From NCBI GenBank assembly GCA_024643305.1, contig JAHENE010000062.1:1-9319 (forward strand): 9,319 nucleotides of DNA. Reading direction: 5' to 3'. The position numbers and the translations under genes are program-made. The notes beneath the pieces were generated by a model, which was not told where the DNA came from, made no database searches, and was given only the letters and a program-made list of their open reading frames with translations. Shown piece after piece: positions 7,155-9,319 of the stretch. Source of the stretch: Thiobacillaceae bacterium. Its GTDB lineage: Bacteria; Pseudomonadota; Gammaproteobacteria; Burkholderiales; Thiobacillaceae. The first letter of the stretch is position 1. Each line of letters starts with the position of its first letter.

Positions 7155-7487
7155 TCAGGCGTTCTGGTACATGGGCTTGTTGTCGTAAAAGTTCAACATG
7201 CCCTTGACGATGCGGTAGATGGCCCAGATACCTGCCACGATCAACATAATGATGCCGACCCCGATGAAGGAGGTGATTATGCCGACAACAGTCCACAGGA
7301 TGGAGAACCAGAAAGTTCGCATCTGCCAGCGGAAATGGCTTTCCAGCCAGGTGCCGGCGACTTCGTCGCGTTTGATGTAGTTCATGATGATGGCAACGAT
7401 GGCCGTGACGCCAATAATCAAGGATGCGGCATACAGGAAATAAATGATTTGCGTGAGATTGCGCGCCTTTTCAAGATCTTCGGACAT
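7155..7487 (-). CDS. Small membrane protein, DUF4870-like, heading the dprA operon
   Basis: A 110-residue protein with a charged N-terminus (MSEDLEKARN), one hydrophobic segment at about 12-36, a polar loop (IKRDEVAGTWLESHFRWQ), and one long hydrophobic stretch (about 58-95) likely to form two helices. Three transmembrane segments in all. The loop motif TWLESHFRWQ with a C-terminal hydrophobic pair resembles the DUF4870-type small inner-membrane proteins of proteobacteria; function unknown. The ATG at 7487 is preferred over one 17 codons upstream at 7538: a purine-rich AGGGGGGA ends 1-2 nt before it, and the longer start lies inside a terminator hairpin. Its stop is 4 bp before the GTG of dprA, so it is likely co-transcribed with dprA, smg and topA. 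Confidence 0.8.
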   Translation of the reverse strand: MSEDLEKARNLTQIIYFLYAASLIIGVTAIVAIIMNYIKRDEVAGTWLESHFRWQMRTFWFSILWTVVGIITSFIGVGIIMLIVAGIWAIYRIVKGMLNFYDNKPMYQNA

Positions 7488-7524
7488 GTCCCCCCCTAAT
7501 TTGTTGAATGAGCTGAATGAAATG

Positions 7525-7550
7525 AAAAACCGCCCCAAAGGGCGGTTTTA
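7525..7550 (-). terminator. Intrinsic terminator after the LysM-protein gene
   Basis: Ten perfect pairs (7526-7535 with 7540-7549; core ACCGCCC/GGGCGGT) close a four-base loop. Read on the minus strand, the arm runs straight into five T residues. It starts 22 bp after the stop of the LysM gene and ends 38 bp before the membrane-protein ATG, so it separates the two transcription units. Confidence 0.88.
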
Positions 7551-7571
7551 GTGTATCCGCAAAATTCCGGT

Positions 7572-8774
7572 TTAGGGATTTTTGACGGTATCGAGCAGGA
7601 ATACTGGCCCATCGGACTGCATGACAAGGGCATACGAAACCTTGTCGAAAACACGGTAGACCATGACAAGGCCAACGCGAGCATCCGGCAGCTTGACCTT
7701 GTTCTCGTCCCCATCAAGACAGCCAACGCGTGTCATTGCCTTGAGATCGGCAGTTTGGTCATAGGTAAGTTTGCTGCGGTCGTCCTTGAGGCAGCGGACA
7801 TCGCTGTACAGCCATGCCCCGCCATCCGGAACGCTTGTGTTGCGCGATGCGAGCCAGGTCATCTTTTCCTGCTCATTCTTGTCAAGCACTATGGTGTTGC
7901 CTGTGTGGTAAATGGCAAGCACATGGCCGGGGGCAAGACCGTTGAATGCACCGCGGTTCAGCACAACCGTCTGGAAATGACCAGTGTCGGATACGCCGCC
8001 GTAGGCAGAGATGATGCGGCCGGTGACTGCTTTTTCGGGCGCGCGGGGCATGTATTCAAAAGTATCGCTGTCCACTGCGGGCAGCAGCTTGTCTTTGGCC
8101 TCCGCTTCCCTGGCGGTGCTTGTGATAAGAATTTTTTGCGGGGCGCCGGGGGAAAGGGTTTTTGCATCGCCCACATATTCAACCTCATAGCCGAGCACTT
8201 CACCGGTTTCCGGATCCTTCAGGGTTTTTCCCGGACGCAGGATGTTCCAACGGGTAACGCCTGCAGGGCCACCGGTTGCAAAGGCTTGATCGCCCTTGGC
8301 ATAGATCGAGCGCTCTTCGTTGCTGCCGAGAATAAAGGGAGCGGCGTCCATTGCGCCCGCAGACACGACGCGCGGCTGGACCAGAAATGCGTGGATGGCG
8401 GATATTGGGATGGTGGAAATCGCACCGGTTTCGATTTTCGCCTCGCGCACTGTTGGCGAGAGCTTGACAGTATCAAGGCCATGGCCTTCGCCCTCGACCA
8501 GGCTTAACCTGGGCTGGTCGCCTGAACGGTCAAGCACGATGGTGTCGCCCGGATAAATCCAATGCGGATTCTTGATGCTTTCCTTGTTGAGCTGCCATAT
8601 TTCGGGCCAGCGCCAGGGTTTTTTCAGGAACTTGCCAGAGATGTCCCAGAGGGTGTCTCCCTTGACGACTACATATTTGTCGGGAGCGTTTTCTTGAATC
8701 TCGATTTCATCAGCCCAGGCTGTCGCAGACAGGGCGAAGACATAGAGCGTCAGGGCGGTAAGGAGTTTGCGCAT
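7572..8774 (-). CDS. Secreted LysM-domain (peptidoglycan-binding) protein
   Basis: A 400-residue exported protein. Residues 1-21 form a signal peptide (MRKLLTALTLYVFALSATAWA, in two parts: a basic MRK start and a hydrophobic core) with a likely signal-peptidase I cut at AWA/DE. A LysM domain covers about residues 33-82: YVVVKGDTLWDISGKF, then WPEIWQLN and the closing IYPGDTIVL. LysM binds glycan chains of the cell wall. The remaining 320 residues have no motif I recognise; they are mixed beta-rich with several short conserved-looking stretches (YAKGDQAFA, NRGAFNGLAPGHVLAIYHTG). Genes of this type are usually found upstream of dprA in betaproteobacteria. The ATG at 8774 is preferred to one 12 codons upstream: GAGG lies 7 nt before it and it begins the signal peptide directly. 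Its own terminator follows at 7525-7550. Confidence 0.88.
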   Translation of the reverse strand: MRKLLTALTLYVFALSATAWADEIEIQENAPDKYVVVKGDTLWDISGKFLKKPWRWPEIWQLNKESIKNPHWIYPGDTIVLDRSGDQPRLSLVEGEGHGLDTVKLSPTVREAKIETGAISTIPISAIHAFLVQPRVVSAGAMDAAPFILGSNEERSIYAKGDQAFATGGPAGVTRWNILRPGKTLKDPETGEVLGYEVEYVGDAKTLSPGAPQKILITSTAREAEAKDKLLPAVDSDTFEYMPRAPEKAVTGRIISAYGGVSDTGHFQTVVLNRGAFNGLAPGHVLAIYHTGNTIVLDKNEQEKMTWLASRNTSVPDGGAWLYSDVRCLKDDRSKLTYDQTADLKAMTRVGCLDGDENKVKLPDARVGLVMVYRVFDKVSYALVMQSDGPVFLLDTVKNP

Positions 8775-8914
8775 TAGGAAACCTCGGTTTAGACCTTGTC
8801 TAATTCTCATGGAAAAGCTACTGTTGCGTTTACGGACATTCCCTGCGGGAATTTAATATTTCTTCATGTTTTTGCTGAAAGTGCAAGTCCAAGTCTCTGC
8901 AAGTACTGGTATTT
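8775..8914. promoter_or_regulatory. Divergent intergenic region between LysM gene and def
   Basis: These 140 bp must hold promoters for both genes. Two perfect 6-3-6 inverted repeats are present: TTAGAC/GTCTAA at 8789-8803, close to the LysM start, and ATTCCC/GGGAAT at 8838-8852. For def, TTTACG (8829-8834) and TTTAAT (8852-8857) with 17 bp between are a weak promoter candidate, and the second inverted repeat would lie between these two boxes. TGCAAGT occurs twice in the presumed def leader (8882-8888, 8898-8904). No convincing promoter was seen for the LysM gene. Which protein, if any, binds the repeats is unknown. Confidence 0.4.
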
Positions 8915-9319
8915 ATGTCCAAGCTTAATATTCTTCGTTTTCCTGATCCGCGTTTGCACGAGGTTGCCAAGCCAGTGCGGAGCGTGGATGAGCGCATCCG
9001 TAAACTGGTCGATGACATGGCGGAGACCATGTACGCTGCGCCTGGCATCGGGCTGGCGGCGACCCAGGTCAATGTGCATGAGCGGGTCATAGTTATGGAT
9101 ATTTCCGACGACAAAAGCGATCTGCGTGTGCTGATCAACCCGGAAATTATTGCCAAGTCGGGTGATATCGAATGGGAGGAGGGCTGCCTGTCGGTACCCG
9201 GCATCTATGACAAGGTTCACCGTGCCGAGAAAATCCGCGTGCGTGCGTTGAATCGCGATGGCGATGCATATGAATTCGATGCCGATGGCCTGTTGGCCGT
9301 ATGTGTACAACATGAGATG
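8915..9319 (+). CDS. def: Peptide deformylase (partial, 3' end outside window)
   Basis: Removes the formyl group from the N-terminal methionine of new proteins, using a bound Fe2+ or similar metal. The first 135 of about 168 residues are present. Motif 1 GIGLAA is at 44-49 and motif 2 EGCLSVPG at 89-96, with the metal ligand C91. The window ends inside motif 3 at QHEM: H133 and the catalytic E134 are present, while the second histidine ligand of HExDH would be two codons further on. Alignment by eye with E. coli Def is close over the whole length. The start ATG at 8915 follows an in-frame stop at 8876-8878 and matches the usual start (MS-L-IL--PD-RL), although its Shine-Dalgarno is weak. In related genomes fmt (Met-tRNA formyltransferase) follows def. 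Confidence 0.97.
   Translation, partial: MSKLNILRFPDPRLHEVAKPVRSVDERIRKLVDDMAETMYAAPGIGLAATQVNVHERVIVMDISDDKSDLRVLINPEIIAKSGDIEWEEGCLSVPGIYDKVHRAEKIRVRALNRDGDAYEFDADGLLAVCVQHEM

Noticed and set aside
7155..7538. Longer 127-residue version of the membrane protein
   Set aside because: The upstream start lies inside the terminator hairpin and lacks a ribosome site. The ATG at 7487 has a purine-rich site directly before it.
7551..8507. 318-residue plus-strand open frame
   Set aside because: Antisense to the LysM protein gene, with no domain, signal or ribosome site. It starts beside the terminator of the real gene.
8775..8810. N-terminal 12-codon extension of the LysM protein
   Set aside because: It would bury the signal peptide behind a basic stretch. 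The ATG at 8774 has GAGG at good spacing.

Overview
The window is a compact chromosomal segment from a Gram-negative bacterium, most likely a betaproteobacterium. The order LysM protein - dprA - smg - topA, facing away from def, is the usual arrangement there. The OmpA-like protein with thrombospondin type 3 repeats and the alanine/lysine-rich TopA tail also fit. The assignment rests on gene order and protein style recalled from known families, not on a search. I see no rRNA, tRNA, CRISPR array, transposase or phage gene, and no obvious base-composition break.

Left part (1-2280): rsuA (16S rRNA pseudouridine synthase, +) converges on and slightly overlaps a small gene for a degenerate response-regulator receiver domain (-). 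That gene is divergent from an ompA-like gene (+) encoding a secreted protein with four calcium-type TSP3 repeats and a peptidoglycan-binding OmpA domain. A strong intrinsic terminator closes the ompA-like gene.

Middle (2281-7571): everything lies on the minus strand. In transcription order it reads: a small three-helix membrane protein, dprA (DNA uptake/recombination mediator), smg (DUF494), topA (topoisomerase I), then, after a 100-bp gap holding a 34-bp near-perfect palindrome, trhO (rhodanese-type tRNA U34 hydroxylase). The first four genes are separated by 4, 5 and 7 bp and look like one translationally coupled operon. An intrinsic terminator separates this operon from the LysM gene upstream.

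Right part (7572-9319): a secreted LysM-domain protein (-) is divergent from def (peptide deformylase, +), which runs off the window edge before its third metal ligand. The shared 140-bp intergenic region has two small perfect inverted repeats.

The window is mainly housekeeping: rRNA and tRNA modification, DNA topology and uptake, N-terminal protein processing and cell-envelope anchoring. I did not find a convincing undescribed system. The items most worth a second look are the palindrome before trhO, the near-identical repeat units inside the ompA-like gene, the degenerate receiver gene, and the unannotated membrane protein at the head of the dprA operon.
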